64,000 nucleotides of DNA, from the NCBI RefSeq assembly GCF_050487225.1, contig NZ_JBKQGY010000001.1, positions 558,001 to 622,000 on the forward strand, written 5' to 3'. The notes beneath the pieces were generated by a model that saw nothing but the letters and a program-made list of their open reading frames with translations, did not search any database and was not told the DNA's origin. The translations under genes were made by a program, and so were the position numbers. Of this stretch, positions 51,674 through 60,324 are shown one piece after another (position 1 is the first letter of the stretch; every line of letters starts with the position of its first letter). This DNA is from Paenalcaligenes sp050487225. GTDB taxonomy: Bacteria > Pseudomonadota > Gammaproteobacteria > Burkholderiales > Burkholderiaceae_B.

Positions 51674-52729
51674 ATGGTAAGTTTGTTTGATGCTTGTAAA
51701 GCAGGGGATCTAACGATGTCAAATCGCATCGTTATGGCCCCCATGACGCGTACGCGTGCTACCGATGCTCGCGTACCTAGCGATCTAATGCGCAATTATT
51801 ATTGCCAACGATCCAGCGCGGGTTTGATTATTTCAGAAGCGACTTCTGTGTCACCTCAAGGTGTGGGCTATTTGCGCACGCCAGGTATCTGGAGCTCCGC
51901 TCAAGTAGAGGCGTGGAAGAACATTGTGCAGGCTGTGCATGCACGCGAGGGGAAAATCTTCTTGCAGTTGTGGCATGTAGGGCGCGTGTCTGACCCAGAG
52001 CTACTTAACGGACAAATGCCTGTGGCACCTAGTGCTATAGCGTGCCAAGGTAATGTCAGCTTGCTACGCCCACCTCGTGAATACGTGGTACCGCGTGCAC
52101 TGAGCGTAGAAGAGATTGCTGGTATCGTTAAGGATTTCAAAAATGCAGCGCAAAACGCCATGGTGGCAGGTTTTGATGGTGTAGAAATCCATGCTGCAAA
52201 TGGTTATCTGATTGACCAATTCCTTAACGATAGCAGTAATCACAGACAAGACGACTACGGCGGCAGTATCGCAAACCGTAGTCGTTTTCTTTTTGAGGTT
52301 GTAGACGCGTGTGCCGAAGTATGGGGGCACGGTAGAGTAGGTGTACACTTATCGCCGCGCGGTACCGTGCATTCCATGCACGACTCTGCACCGGCAAGTT
52401 TGTACACGCACGTGGCCGCAGAACTAGAGCGTCGTAAAGTAGCGTTTGTGTTTTGCCGTGAAGCGAACGGTAGCCAAGACATTACGGCTGTGGTGCGACA
52501 AGCATACAGTGGCTTGTTGATCGTGAACGAAAGCTACGATCTAGAGCGAGCCGAACGTACGGTGAGTTCAGGACGGGCTGATGCGGTTTCTTTTGGTCGC
52601 TTGTTTATCGCTAACCCAGATTTGGTCGAGCGTTTTAAACAACGTGCTACCTTGTCCGAGGCAGACAGCAGCTCGTTTTATTCAGATGGCCCCAGAGGCT
52701 ATACCGATTATTCTAGTTTAGAGCAGTAG
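51674..52729 (+). CDS. Old Yellow Enzyme family alkene reductase
   Basis: A 351-residue FMN-dependent oxidoreductase of the NemA/OYE class. Seen are MSNRIVMAPMTRTRAT, QLWHVGRVSDPEL (typical QLWH-GR) and FDGVEIHAANGYLIDQFLNDSSN with the conserved H/N pair, RSRFLFEVVDA, and SFGRLFIANPDLVER. It reduces activated alkenes, nitroesters or maleimides with NAD(P)H. The ATG at 51674 gives the usual start; a GTG six codons earlier is possible. Confidence 0.9.
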   Translation: MVSLFDACKAGDLTMSNRIVMAPMTRTRATDARVPSDLMRNYYCQRSSAGLIISEATSVSPQGVGYLRTPGIWSSAQVEAWKNIVQAVHAREGKIFLQLWHVGRVSDPELLNGQMPVAPSAIACQGNVSLLRPPREYVVPRALSVEEIAGIVKDFKNAAQNAMVAGFDGVEIHAANGYLIDQFLNDSSNHRQDDYGGSIANRSRFLFEVVDACAEVWGHGRVGVHLSPRGTVHSMHDSAPASLYTHVAAELERRKVAFVFCREANGSQDITAVVRQAYSGLLIVNESYDLERAERTVSSGRADAVSFGRLFIANPDLVERFKQRATLSEADSSSFYSDGPRGYTDYSSLEQ

Positions 52730-52769
52730 TAAGTACACCGCAGCCCTGATATCTCAGGGCTGCAGCGTT

Positions 52770-53201
52770 TTAGACGCGGGTGTTACGGTCTCGCTTGCGT
52801 ACTACTTTAAAGCTAGCAGAGGCAGTGGCTACCAAGCGCTGCTTGGGATCACGGGCTTCTGCGGTGCAATACGCAATCTCATCAATGATCTGCAAACAGG
52901 TAGCTGTGAACTCTATGTCGCCCCTGGCGGGGTTCAGAAACTGCGTAGACATTTCAATGGTCGCCATGCCTGACTCAGGAATATGGGCACGAGCGGCAGC
53001 GCTTAAGGTGTAGTCCAACGCACTCATTAAGGCACCGCCATGCACGTCGCCACGACTATTGGTATTGTCTTCACGCCAAGGCAGTCGAGTGACAGCACTT
53101 TGGTGATCAGAGGTCAGCGAGAGCAAGCCAATGGCTTCCATAAAAGGAATATGCAAGCCAAAATGCTCACCCGTTAGTGGGGCTGTTACTGCTTGGCTCA
53201 T
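52770..53201 (-). CDS. PaaI-like hotdog thioesterase
   Basis: A 143-residue hotdog-fold protein with SRGDVHGGALMSALDYTLSAAA, the HGG motif of PaaI/YdiI-type acyl-CoA thioesterases. It hydrolyses acyl- or aryl-CoA esters. The start at 53201 overlaps the end of the yqeY gene by four bases (ATGA). Confidence 0.82.
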   Translation of the reverse strand: MSQAVTAPLTGEHFGLHIPFMEAIGLLSLTSDHQSAVTRLPWREDNTNSRGDVHGGALMSALDYTLSAAARAHIPESGMATIEMSTQFLNPARGDIEFTATCLQIIDEIAYCTAEARDPKQRLVATASASFKVVRKRDRNTRV

Positions 53202-53659
53202 ACTTGCAAAGACTGTTTTACCTGTGCGGCAACGGCAGCCATATCAGCACGACCAGCCAGTTTAGTGCGTACACCTGTCATGACAGCACCCATCAGTGCG
53301 GGGCCTTGAATGCCTTTGGCGGTGGCTTCGTCCAGTACCGCTTTGATAACGGCTTGAATTTCTTGCTCGTCTGCTTGAGCAGGCAGGTATTCTTGCAGAA
53401 TCAGCAGTTCAGCGTGCTCTTTCTCGGCATGCTCCGTGCGGCCCGCTTGTTCAAACGCAACGATGGATTCGCGGCGTTGTTTTACTTGCTTTTCGATAAT
53501 GCTTTGCACTTCGCTGTCATTCAATTCGCTTTGACTATCAATTTCACGACTTTTGATCGCGGCCTGCAAAAAGCGCAGGGTGCTTAGGCGCACTTGTTCG
53601 CGGGCGCGCATAGCGGATTTGATGTCATCGTTGATTCGTGTTTTAAGCGTTTGGCTCAT
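53198..53659 (-). CDS. yqeY: GatB/YqeY domain protein
   Basis: A 153-residue helical protein of the YqeY family: LKTRINDDIKSAMRAREQVRLSTLRFLQAAIK, then KQVKQRRESIVAFEQAGR and ELLILQEYLPAQ. It resembles the tail domain of GatB, which binds tRNA, but the role of the free-standing form is unknown. First gene of a two-gene unit with the thioesterase. Confidence 0.88.
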   Translation of the reverse strand: MSQTLKTRINDDIKSAMRAREQVRLSTLRFLQAAIKSREIDSQSELNDSEVQSIIEKQVKQRRESIVAFEQAGRTEHAEKEHAELLILQEYLPAQADEQEIQAVIKAVLDEATAKGIQGPALMGAVMTGVRTKLAGRADMAAVAAQVKQSLQV

Positions 53660-53696
53660 GATAGTTTTGCTATAGAGGTGTGAAATCGGGATGGCG

Positions 53697-54140
53697 TTAG
53701 GGTTTGGCCGGCCAGTTCAGATCCAGTGCCGTGTTTTTGTTTTCTTGAATCGTGATCTTGCGGGTTTGGGTAACGCCTTCGTAAGTGCTGTGCAGTGTGT
53801 AGCTGCCAGCAGGAAGTTGGATCAGGCAGAAAGGGCCTTCACTGGTGATATTCAGCACGGTGTTGCTGTCATGTTGATCACGCACGACGACTTGCACATC
53901 GCTGACAAAAGCTGCGCGGCCATCACTGGTATGGGCAGAAAAATTCAAACTTAATGAGTACTTAGAGCGTACGCGTCGAAATGCCGCTGTTTCATCACTA
54001 CCAATACCGCCAGTCACATACACGATAGAGCCGTGATATTGAGGTGGGGGTAGGGCTGTAGGTGTTTCTTGAGCCTGAATAGCTGTGCTGGACAGTGCTG
54101 CAGAAAAGAACCAAGCAAATAACAGGGAGAATTTTTTCAT
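53697..54140 (-). CDS. Exported protein with carboxypeptidase regulatory-like domain
   Basis: A 147-residue periplasmic protein. The signal peptide (MKKFSLLFAWFFSAALSSTAIQA) is clear. The C-terminal half (FCLIQLPAGSYTLHSTYEGVTQTRKITI) is a beta-sandwich of the kind found in carboxypeptidase regulatory-like domains, where PAGSYTL is typical. No catalytic site is expected. Single gene of unknown partner. Confidence 0.65.
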   Translation of the reverse strand: MKKFSLLFAWFFSAALSSTAIQAQETPTALPPPQYHGSIVYVTGGIGSDETAAFRRVRSKYSLSLNFSAHTSDGRAAFVSDVQVVVRDQHDSNTVLNITSEGPFCLIQLPAGSYTLHSTYEGVTQTRKITIQENKNTALDLNWPAKP

Positions 54141-54204
54141 GGTCGCAATAACACAGGAATACAGGCAGGGGATCTGCCTGTCATGCGACTATTGTAGCGT
54201 CATC

Positions 54205-55185
54205 TTAGAGCATCGCTAGTTGTGAACTGCCTTCGACCAAATTGCGTAGCCGTACAGCATCACCAATACGCGAGTAGCGGCCTTGGGCATTCAGCAAGAC
54301 GATGGCGACATCGCGGCCATCAATTTTGGTGAGCATGACCAAGCATTCACCTGCTTCATTGATAAAACCGGTTTTAGAGATTTGGATGTCCCATTTCTCG
54401 TTTTGCACCAATCTATTGGTGTTATTGAACTGCAGTTCACGACCACGGCTAGGTTGCACAGAATAGTGCTCGCTGGTGGTGTAACGATGAATAATAGGGT
54501 GTTGGGATGTAGCTTGTAGCAGCTTGACCAAGTCTTGCGGGCTGGATACGTTTTGGCTATTTAAGCCAGTAGGCTCAACAAAATGCGTTTGACGCATACC
54601 CAGTGCGCGAGCTTTGTCGTTCATGGCGCGCGTGAACGCAGGCAAACCACCGGGGTAGTGACGGCCTAATGAGTTAGCAGCACGGTTCTCGGATGACATA
54701 AGAGCCAAGTGCAGCATATCAGTGCGGCTAAGTTTGCTACCAATAGCCAAACGAGAGCTAGAGTTCTTGAGGGTATCTACGTCTTCGCGAGCAATTTCCA
54801 GCATTTCATCCATATCTTGACCAGACTCAGCCACGATCAATGCTGTCATCAGTTTTGTAATGGAAGCGATGGGGCGAATTTCCTCACTATTTTTCTCGTA
54901 CAGAATCGTAGAGCTTTCTAGATCTTGTACTAAGGCAATCTCAGAATGCAATGCTGCTGATTTGCTTTGGCTCAAGGGTAAAATAGTAGGGCGCTCAGCA
55001 GGAGCCATGCCTACTGGGCGTAAATTTTTCTGAAAGCTCAGGTAGGGCTGGTTATAAACCAAGCTGTTCGCTGGGTTCATTGCTGTTTCCGCCAAGACCG
55101 CAACAGAGCTTAGGCTTAAACCAATGCATGTAACCAGAGAAGCTGGAAATTTGGTGAGGAAGCGGGCAGATGTTTTTAGTGTCAT
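54205..55185 (-). CDS. pbpG: D-alanyl-D-alanine endopeptidase (PBP7)
   Basis: A 326-residue serine peptidase of the S11 family, exported by an N-terminal signal. Catalytic motifs are SITKLM (SxxK, about residue 107), SSEN (SxN, about 165) and SKTGFI (KTG, about 270), in the usual order and spacing. PbpG cuts cross-links in peptidoglycan. Residues 30-75 are a variable linker. Nothing is truncated. Confidence 0.9.
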   Translation of the reverse strand: MTLKTSARFLTKFPASLVTCIGLSLSSVAVLAETAMNPANSLVYNQPYLSFQKNLRPVGMAPAERPTILPLSQSKSAALHSEIALVQDLESSTILYEKNSEEIRPIASITKLMTALIVAESGQDMDEMLEIAREDVDTLKNSSSRLAIGSKLSRTDMLHLALMSSENRAANSLGRHYPGGLPAFTRAMNDKARALGMRQTHFVEPTGLNSQNVSSPQDLVKLLQATSQHPIIHRYTTSEHYSVQPSRGRELQFNNTNRLVQNEKWDIQISKTGFINEAGECLVMLTKIDGRDVAIVLLNAQGRYSRIGDAVRLRNLVEGSSQLAML

Positions 55186-55306
55186 GGCCAGTCTGTGCGT
55201 AGAGCGTATGGTGCAGCAATAATAGCAGAGTTTTTTGATTTAAATTAGGGGCTTACGAGCTAAACTTGAAAAAAACTTCAAGTGACGTAACAAGGTGTTT
55301 TATATA

Positions 55307-55750
55307 ATGAAAAAAGCTGATTTTTCATACAGTGGTTTTGCGATAAAAAAGGCTGTGATAAGAAAAATCCTAACGATTAGTGTTGCAGCGCTGTTGGTTC
55401 AGCCTGCAATGAGCTGGGCAAAAAATACACGCGCATACTCAGCCGTCAGCCCTGGCATCGAACGATTGGATTCCGTAATGGCATACCCCGTTGCGAATGA
55501 CAACGAGGCAGGCCACATTGCTAAGGTATATATAGACGTGTCGTATGCGGGTAATGCGACGGTGTACAGCGAGCTATGCCACGCCAGTGGTAGCCCATGT
55601 ATACAGGTAGGCAGCGTAGGCAGGCAAAGTACTGCATTTGCAGGGTTAGATGCCGCTGTGGGTTTTGTCTTAAAGCACAACGTACAAAGCTGGGGCAGCA
55701 GCCCACGCCCGTTATTCATCCAAAGTAACCTTGGCGTGTGGACGCAGTAA
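55307..55750 (+). CDS. Hypothetical exported protein
   Basis: A 147-residue protein. A long N-terminal stretch, with a hydrophobic core (ILTISVAALLVQPAMSWA), gives a probable signal peptide. The mature part has two cysteines about 10 residues apart (YSELCHASGSPCIQVG) that could form a disulphide, and ends with LFIQSNLGVWTQ. No family recognised. It overlaps no other gene. Confidence 0.55.
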   Translation: MKKADFSYSGFAIKKAVIRKILTISVAALLVQPAMSWAKNTRAYSAVSPGIERLDSVMAYPVANDNEAGHIAKVYIDVSYAGNATVYSELCHASGSPCIQVGSVGRQSTAFAGLDAAVGFVLKHNVQSWGSSPRPLFIQSNLGVWTQ

Positions 55751-55877
55751 GGTGTTGTTTTTTTAGGGTTCATTGATACAAGTCAGACGGCACACCTAAA
55801 CTAAACGCCGCAAATGCCGATACCAGAGGGTTGTCTTGTTGCCTGAATATTCTGTTTGGGCTGCTTTGGTGAGTATT

Positions 55878-56675
55878 ATGAATCCCTCCACACTGATAGG
55901 AATTGTGGCCAGCGTGTTGCTGCTGGCCGTTGTGTTGTTCTTTTCGGCAGAAGATGCATCACTGTTTCTGGATTGGCCCAGCTTGGGCATTGTGCTGATA
56001 GGTACGCTGGCAGCAACCTTTATTAGCTATCCGTTGAGTGAAGTGGTACGAATATTTGGGTTGATTGGCACCGTTTTGCGTAACGAAAAGCTCTACACCC
56101 AACACGATATTGATGAGTTGGTGAATATTTCCCGCCTTTGGATAGCGGGCGATATACGTGCGGTAGAAAATGCGTTGGATAACGTCTCTAACCCATTTCT
56201 AAAAACTGGCGTGCAATTGGTCATCGACATGACCCCTGAGGAAGAAATCATCGAGTTATTGCAGTGGCGCATTTCTCGTATGCGGGCGCGTGAGCATGCT
56301 GAGGCGCAGTTGTTTAGAGTGATGTCTAGCTATGCACCGGCCTTCGGTATGGTGGGTACGTTAATCGGCTTAGTGAATTTGATGTTTTTGTTGGGCGATG
56401 GCGATATGACGGCCATTGGCCAGCAGATGGCATTGGCATTAATGACAACGTTCTATGGTGTGTTGTTTGCCAACCTGTTGTTTAAGCCTGTGGCAGTGAA
56501 ACTAGAGCGACGCACCGAGCAACGTGTGGTGCTGATGAATATGGTGCTGCAAGGTATTTCGTTGATGAGCCAGAAGCGTGGCCCTGCTGTGATGCGTGAA
56601 ACGTTGAATTCCTTTATGGCGCAATACCAAGATGAAATTAATGATTCCGATATACGTCATGAGTACGCAGAGTAA
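55878..56675 (+). CDS. motA: MotA-type proton channel subunit
   Basis: A 265-residue inner-membrane protein with four helices. Seen are the first-helix STLIGIVASVLLLAVVLFF, the DWPSLGIVLIGTLAATFISYP segment and the pair YAPAFGMVGTLIGLVNLMFLL and GQQMALALMTTFYGVLFANLLFKP, which are the channel-forming helices of MotA. The basic and acidic cytoplasmic loop is present. With MotB it forms the stator. No flagellar genes are near, so it may be a MotAB-like system for gliding or another energised process. Confidence 0.85.
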   Translation: MNPSTLIGIVASVLLLAVVLFFSAEDASLFLDWPSLGIVLIGTLAATFISYPLSEVVRIFGLIGTVLRNEKLYTQHDIDELVNISRLWIAGDIRAVENALDNVSNPFLKTGVQLVIDMTPEEEIIELLQWRISRMRAREHAEAQLFRVMSSYAPAFGMVGTLIGLVNLMFLLGDGDMTAIGQQMALALMTTFYGVLFANLLFKPVAVKLERRTEQRVVLMNMVLQGISLMSQKRGPAVMRETLNSFMAQYQDEINDSDIRHEYAE

Positions 56676-56711
56676 CGATGAACCGCATAACGAATACTCA
56701 GGAGCACACAC

Positions 56712-57557
56712 ATGAGTCAAGTTGATTCGCTGGGCGTTAATCAGTTGGCGGCAAGAGCTAAGGCGCTGGAAGCTGAACTGCAACAAGCTAGACGCTTGCA
56801 AGGCCGTCATAAAGGGCCGCGTAGTACTAAAGACTGGTTGAATGAAACCGCTAACCCCATCAAAGAGGATGAAGATGCGTGGTTTGTGACGTATCTGGAC
56901 ATGATGACCCTGCTGTTAGTGCTGATGCTAGTCATGTTGGCGTTTGCAGGCAATTACAGCGGTTCTGATGGCAAAGGATCCGGTGCGGGAGGCAATGCCT
57001 CGGCACAGACTACAGGCTCGGCTACTGGCGGCGGTGCAGCAGGTGATGGGGGGAGTGGCACAGGCGCTGCAGGAAGTGGTGGTTTACTGGCAGCGGATGG
57101 CTCGCATTCTGGTAAGTCTGGCCGCAGCTTGGCCGATTTGGGTTTGGATGGATTGGGCGACGACATCGATGTGTTGCTGAATGATCAGTCTGTAAGCTTT
57201 AGGATCAACAGCGAAATACTCTTTCCATCAGGGCAGGCGGATTTGAGCTTGGCGGGTATGGGGGTGTTACGCAAGCTGAGTCACGTGCTTAATCAGACTA
57301 TCTACCCCATTGCTGTTGAAGGGCATACAGATTCTATTCCGATGCGTAGTCCGCGCTACCCCTCTAACTGGGAGCTATCAGGGGCTCGAGCGGGTAGTGT
57401 TGTGCGTTATTTTGAGGCCAATGGCGTGGCGAAGGACCGCTTGCGTGCGGTGGGCTATGCCGATACCAGACCCATCGCTGATAACGCGACGGCAACAGGC
57501 CGTGCAAACAATAGAAGGGTGGAGTTAGTGATGGATATACCAGCGGCTAACCCCTAG
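56712..57557 (+). CDS. motB: MotB-type OmpA-domain stator protein
   Basis: A 281-residue protein: a single helix WFVTYLDMMTLLLVLMLVMLAFAG with the proton-carrying aspartate (D in LDMMTLLL), then a long glycine/serine/alanine-rich linker (residues 85-140), and an OmpA-like peptidoglycan-binding domain (AVEGHTDSIPMRS, NWELSGARAGSVVRYF, RANNRRVELVM). It is paired with the MotA-type gene 36 bases upstream. The glycine-rich linker is longer than usual. Confidence 0.87.
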   Translation: MSQVDSLGVNQLAARAKALEAELQQARRLQGRHKGPRSTKDWLNETANPIKEDEDAWFVTYLDMMTLLLVLMLVMLAFAGNYSGSDGKGSGAGGNASAQTTGSATGGGAAGDGGSGTGAAGSGGLLAADGSHSGKSGRSLADLGLDGLGDDIDVLLNDQSVSFRINSEILFPSGQADLSLAGMGVLRKLSHVLNQTIYPIAVEGHTDSIPMRSPRYPSNWELSGARAGSVVRYFEANGVAKDRLRAVGYADTRPIADNATATGRANNRRVELVMDIPAANP

Positions 57558-57574
57558 GGCGCAGAGTGAAAAAA

Positions 57575-57602
57575 AGACGTAGGGCGGAGAAGCCCTACGT
57601 CT
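57575..57602 (+). terminator. Hairpin terminator after motB
   Basis: Perfect 11-bp stem AGACGTAGGGC / GCCCTACGTCT with a 6-base loop, 18 bases after the motB stop, followed by AAAAAGG and preceded by A-rich bases, so better suited to the minus strand. It could end either strand. Confidence 0.65.
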
Positions 57603-57678
57603 AAAAAGGTGGTGTACTAAAATTCGCATTCGCGCTCTTGAGCAACCACCTTGCCACAACTGGTCAGGTGCAGATCGG

Positions 57679-59172
57679 TTATGGTAGATCCGCACTGCGA
57701 TCAATACCTCTGATTTTAAACTTTAAACTGTCTAGATCAAATTGATGGTTGCTACTTATAGACTTTAGTATAAGCCACGTTACTCCAACGGGGACCATAG
57801 CAGCAAGCAAAAATGATTCCAAAAGATAGTCCATGGCAGCGCCTGGAGCCGGAAAAACAGCTAGGCCAGCAACCAGTCCACATAGGGTACTGATGGTCGC
57901 TGTCTTGCCTGATATTTTTCGGCTATAAAGCCCGTAAAACACTGGGAAAGCAGCCGCAGAGCATAACAGATCAGCCAAAAGGAAAAGGTATAAAACGCTA
58001 TATCCTTGCGCTGACGCAATAAAAACGGGAACCATCAACACGATGACCAACCAACGTGATAGTTGTCTCAAAGTTTGAGCTTGCGTGTTGGGACGTAACC
58101 GTTGCAAATCTACAGCAATGATGCTCGCGATGGCACTAATTGCGGTGTCCGCACTGCTCATTACCAACGATAAACCTAAGGGTATAAGCACAATAACGAA
58201 CCACGTAGGCAACACGGGCGTAATCACATTGAACAGAGCAACTGAACTGTCGCCTGTAGGAGTGAAGGCCATGAAAGCCAAGCCAAATAAGCCCATGACG
58301 AAAATAAAAGGGGCTACAAGCAAGCCACCCAGTAGAAAACCACGGCGCATGGAGGGGGTATCTTTGGCGGAATAAACGCGTTGCCAGTTGCCTTGGTGGA
58401 AGAGCCCGGTCAGCAAAATAGCCACAAAAAAGGTTAAACCAGCTTTAATCCCCATGGGGTCAGTGAATGACAGTAATTGTGGGGCACTTTGTTGCAATGC
58501 ATTGACGGTAGGCGTGATGCCGCCAATAGCTTGCCAACCAAAGGCCACCAAAATGACTAACGCTGGAACAATGATCAGCATTTGCACCTTGTCGGTGAAG
58601 ATGCTGGCGCGTAAGCCGCCGTATGAGGTGTAGATCAGCGTAGAGATCAGCACGATCCCTGCAGTGGCCCATAACGGTATAGGGGCGATGAGTTGTACTA
58701 GCTTTGCCATCGCGGTGAGTTCCGCTGTTAGGGCAATGAAAATGTAGAACAACATAATAAGTAAGGTCAGTGCATACATGGGCTTGCCATAGCGGCTCAG
58801 TACGAACTCGCTGAGTGTATGACCTTCGGGAATCAGCTCACGCATACGTTGACCCAGCGGGATCATCGCTAAACGTGGTGACATAGAGCCAATGGCATAG
58901 CCAGTGACGGCTGCTAAACCGCCCCAGGTGGCGGCTTGGGCGGGTGAGAATAGAATCCACGCACCTAAGGACGATGCCAGCAAAGTAAGAATGGTGGCCG
59001 TTGAGCTTTGGCTATTTCGTGCGACCACGAAATCTTCCAAGCTTTCACGGGCATGGCGTGCGTAGAGCACACCAGCTAATGCAAAGACGGCAGCAAAAGC
59101 GATAAGCCACAAGAGGGTGGCAGTAGAGGGCAACAACACGAAAACAGCTTCCTGTAACAGTGACTCCAGCAT
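57679..59172 (-). CDS. Sodium/solute symporter family transporter under TPP control
   Basis: A 497-residue permease with about 13 hydrophobic helices. SSF-type motifs are GYAIGSMSPRLAMIPLGQRMRE with LSEFVLSRYGKPMYAL, and the YTSYGGLRASIFTDKVQML segment that is a hallmark of Na+/solute symporters. The TPP riboswitch just upstream implies a thiamine-related substrate such as thiamine, its pyrimidine or a thiazole. The ATG at 59172 is preferred because 32 in-frame codons upstream overlap the riboswitch region. Confidence 0.85.
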   Translation of the reverse strand: MLESLLQEAVFVLLPSTATLLWLIAFAAVFALAGVLYARHARESLEDFVVARNSQSSTATILTLLASSLGAWILFSPAQAATWGGLAAVTGYAIGSMSPRLAMIPLGQRMRELIPEGHTLSEFVLSRYGKPMYALTLLIMLFYIFIALTAELTAMAKLVQLIAPIPLWATAGIVLISTLIYTSYGGLRASIFTDKVQMLIIVPALVILVAFGWQAIGGITPTVNALQQSAPQLLSFTDPMGIKAGLTFFVAILLTGLFHQGNWQRVYSAKDTPSMRRGFLLGGLLVAPFIFVMGLFGLAFMAFTPTGDSSVALFNVITPVLPTWFVIVLIPLGLSLVMSSADTAISAIASIIAVDLQRLRPNTQAQTLRQLSRWLVIVLMVPVFIASAQGYSVLYLFLLADLLCSAAAFPVFYGLYSRKISGKTATISTLCGLVAGLAVFPAPGAAMDYLLESFLLAAMVPVGVTWLILKSISSNHQFDLDSLKFKIRGIDRSADLP

Positions 59173-59233
59173 CTGGAGGGACCGGCAGGCAAGCGAATAG
59201 GAGAGGGCACAGAGAGAGTGCGAGATGATTATC

Positions 59234-59318
59234 CTTCCCTTCGCCGGCATTACCCGGATCAGGTTCAAAGGGTTACGGCATAACCGAATCTCAGCCTACA
59301 AAAAGGCCCCCCTAGGAA
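59234..59318 (-). promoter_or_regulatory. TPP riboswitch upstream of the SSF transporter
   Basis: On the minus strand: CTAGGGGGGCC, then GGCTGAGATTCGG, and ACCCTTTGAACCTGATCCGG followed by GTAATGCCGGCGAAGGGAA. These are the conserved THI-box blocks (CUGAGA; ACCUGAU; AAUGCCGGCG-AGGGAA). It represses the transporter when thiamine pyrophosphate is plentiful. Confidence 0.95.
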
Positions 59319-59410
59319 CAGCAGCTAGCTTAGTAGATGGTGCTTTATTCGTCAAATAATGCGGGTGTGTATTGTGTAAATACTAGAGTGTGCTAATCTT
59401 TCTAGTCTTG

Positions 59411-59487
59411 ACGCGGGGTGCTTCGCCAACAGCGATGCTGAGATCATACCCGTATAACCTGAACCAGATAATGCTGGCGTAGGGATG
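59411..59487 (+). promoter_or_regulatory. TPP riboswitch upstream of the SDR-monooxygenase operon
   Basis: Blocks ACGCGGGGTGCTTCGCC, GCTGAGATCATACCCG and AACCTGAACCAGATAATGCT followed by GGCGTAGGGA match the THI-box consensus. It lies 58 bases before the SDR ATG. The two riboswitches are back to back and read apart from each other. Confidence 0.95.
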
Positions 59488-59513
59488 TCTCTAGCTTTAG
59501 TCATAAAGCCTAT

Positions 59514-59543
59514 AGCCTCCTCGCGCCGTTGTGGAGGCTTTTT
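59514..59543 (+). terminator. Terminator/RBS-masking stem of the TPP riboswitch
   Basis: AGCCTCC / GGAGGCT stem with a 12-base loop and five T. The 3' arm holds GGAGG, the ribosome site of the SDR gene whose ATG is at 59545. When formed, this stem would both stop transcription and hide the ribosome site, a dual expression platform. Confidence 0.8.
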
Positions 59544-59544
59544 C

Positions 59545-60324
59545 ATGTCTGCAGTTGTTTCTTTTCCCTTGAATCAACAAGTGGTGCTGGTCACTGGCGG
59601 TGCTCGAGGTTTGGGCGCTGAGTTATCTAGAGCCTTCTTGGAGCAAGGGGCCAAAGTGGTGGTGAACTACTTCCAAAGCGCAGAGGCAGCGCGTGCATTG
59701 GTGCAGGAGTACCCCGATAGCGCGTTGGCATGGCAAGCAGACGTGTGTGATCCTAAACAAGTGAAAGCCATGGTGGCGGCTGCCGCGCTGCATTTTGGCC
59801 AGCCTGTTACCACCATTGTGAATAACGCGTTGCCGCAGTTCTCGTTTAATGGGGATGCTCGCCCCCATGCAGACACCATTAGCTGGGCGCATATGCAGCA
59901 ACAGTTGGAAGGCATCGTAGCTGGTGCGTTACATACGGTACAAGCCTGCTTGCCTGGCATGGAAAAACTGCGTTTTGGTCGTGTGGTGAATATTGGCACT
60001 AACTTGTTCCAAAATCCTGTGGTGCCTTATCACGATTACACCGCAGCGAAAGCGGCATTGCTGTCGTTAACGCGTACGTTAGCAAATGATCTAGGCCCTA
60101 AAGGTGTCACGGTGAATATGATTTCTGGTGGTCTACTGCGCACGACCGATGCCTCAGCAGCAACGCCTGAAGCCGTCTTTGATTTGATTGCGGCCAACAC
60201 ACCATTGCGACGTGTCACCACACCGCGAGAATTTGCCGAAACAGCGTTGTTCTTTGCATCACCGTGGTCTAGCGCAGTGAGCGGGCAGAATTTGATTGTG
60301 GATGGCGGGATGGTGAAAAACTAA
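59545..60324 (+). CDS. Short-chain dehydrogenase/reductase under TPP control
   Basis: A 259-residue NAD(P)-dependent oxidoreductase. The nucleotide motif VTGGARGLGAEL and the catalytic YHDYTAAKAAL (YxxxK) are present; the usual catalytic serine region reads NIGTNLFQNP, so serine may be replaced by threonine. FabG-like sequence but probably a different substrate. The stop overlaps the next start (TAATG). TPP control suggests work on a thiamine precursor or breakdown product. Confidence 0.85.
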   Translation: MSAVVSFPLNQQVVLVTGGARGLGAELSRAFLEQGAKVVVNYFQSAEAARALVQEYPDSALAWQADVCDPKQVKAMVAAAALHFGQPVTTIVNNALPQFSFNGDARPHADTISWAHMQQQLEGIVAGALHTVQACLPGMEKLRFGRVVNIGTNLFQNPVVPYHDYTAAKAALLSLTRTLANDLGPKGVTVNMISGGLLRTTDASAATPEAVFDLIAANTPLRRVTTPREFAETALFFASPWSSAVSGQNLIVDGGMVKN

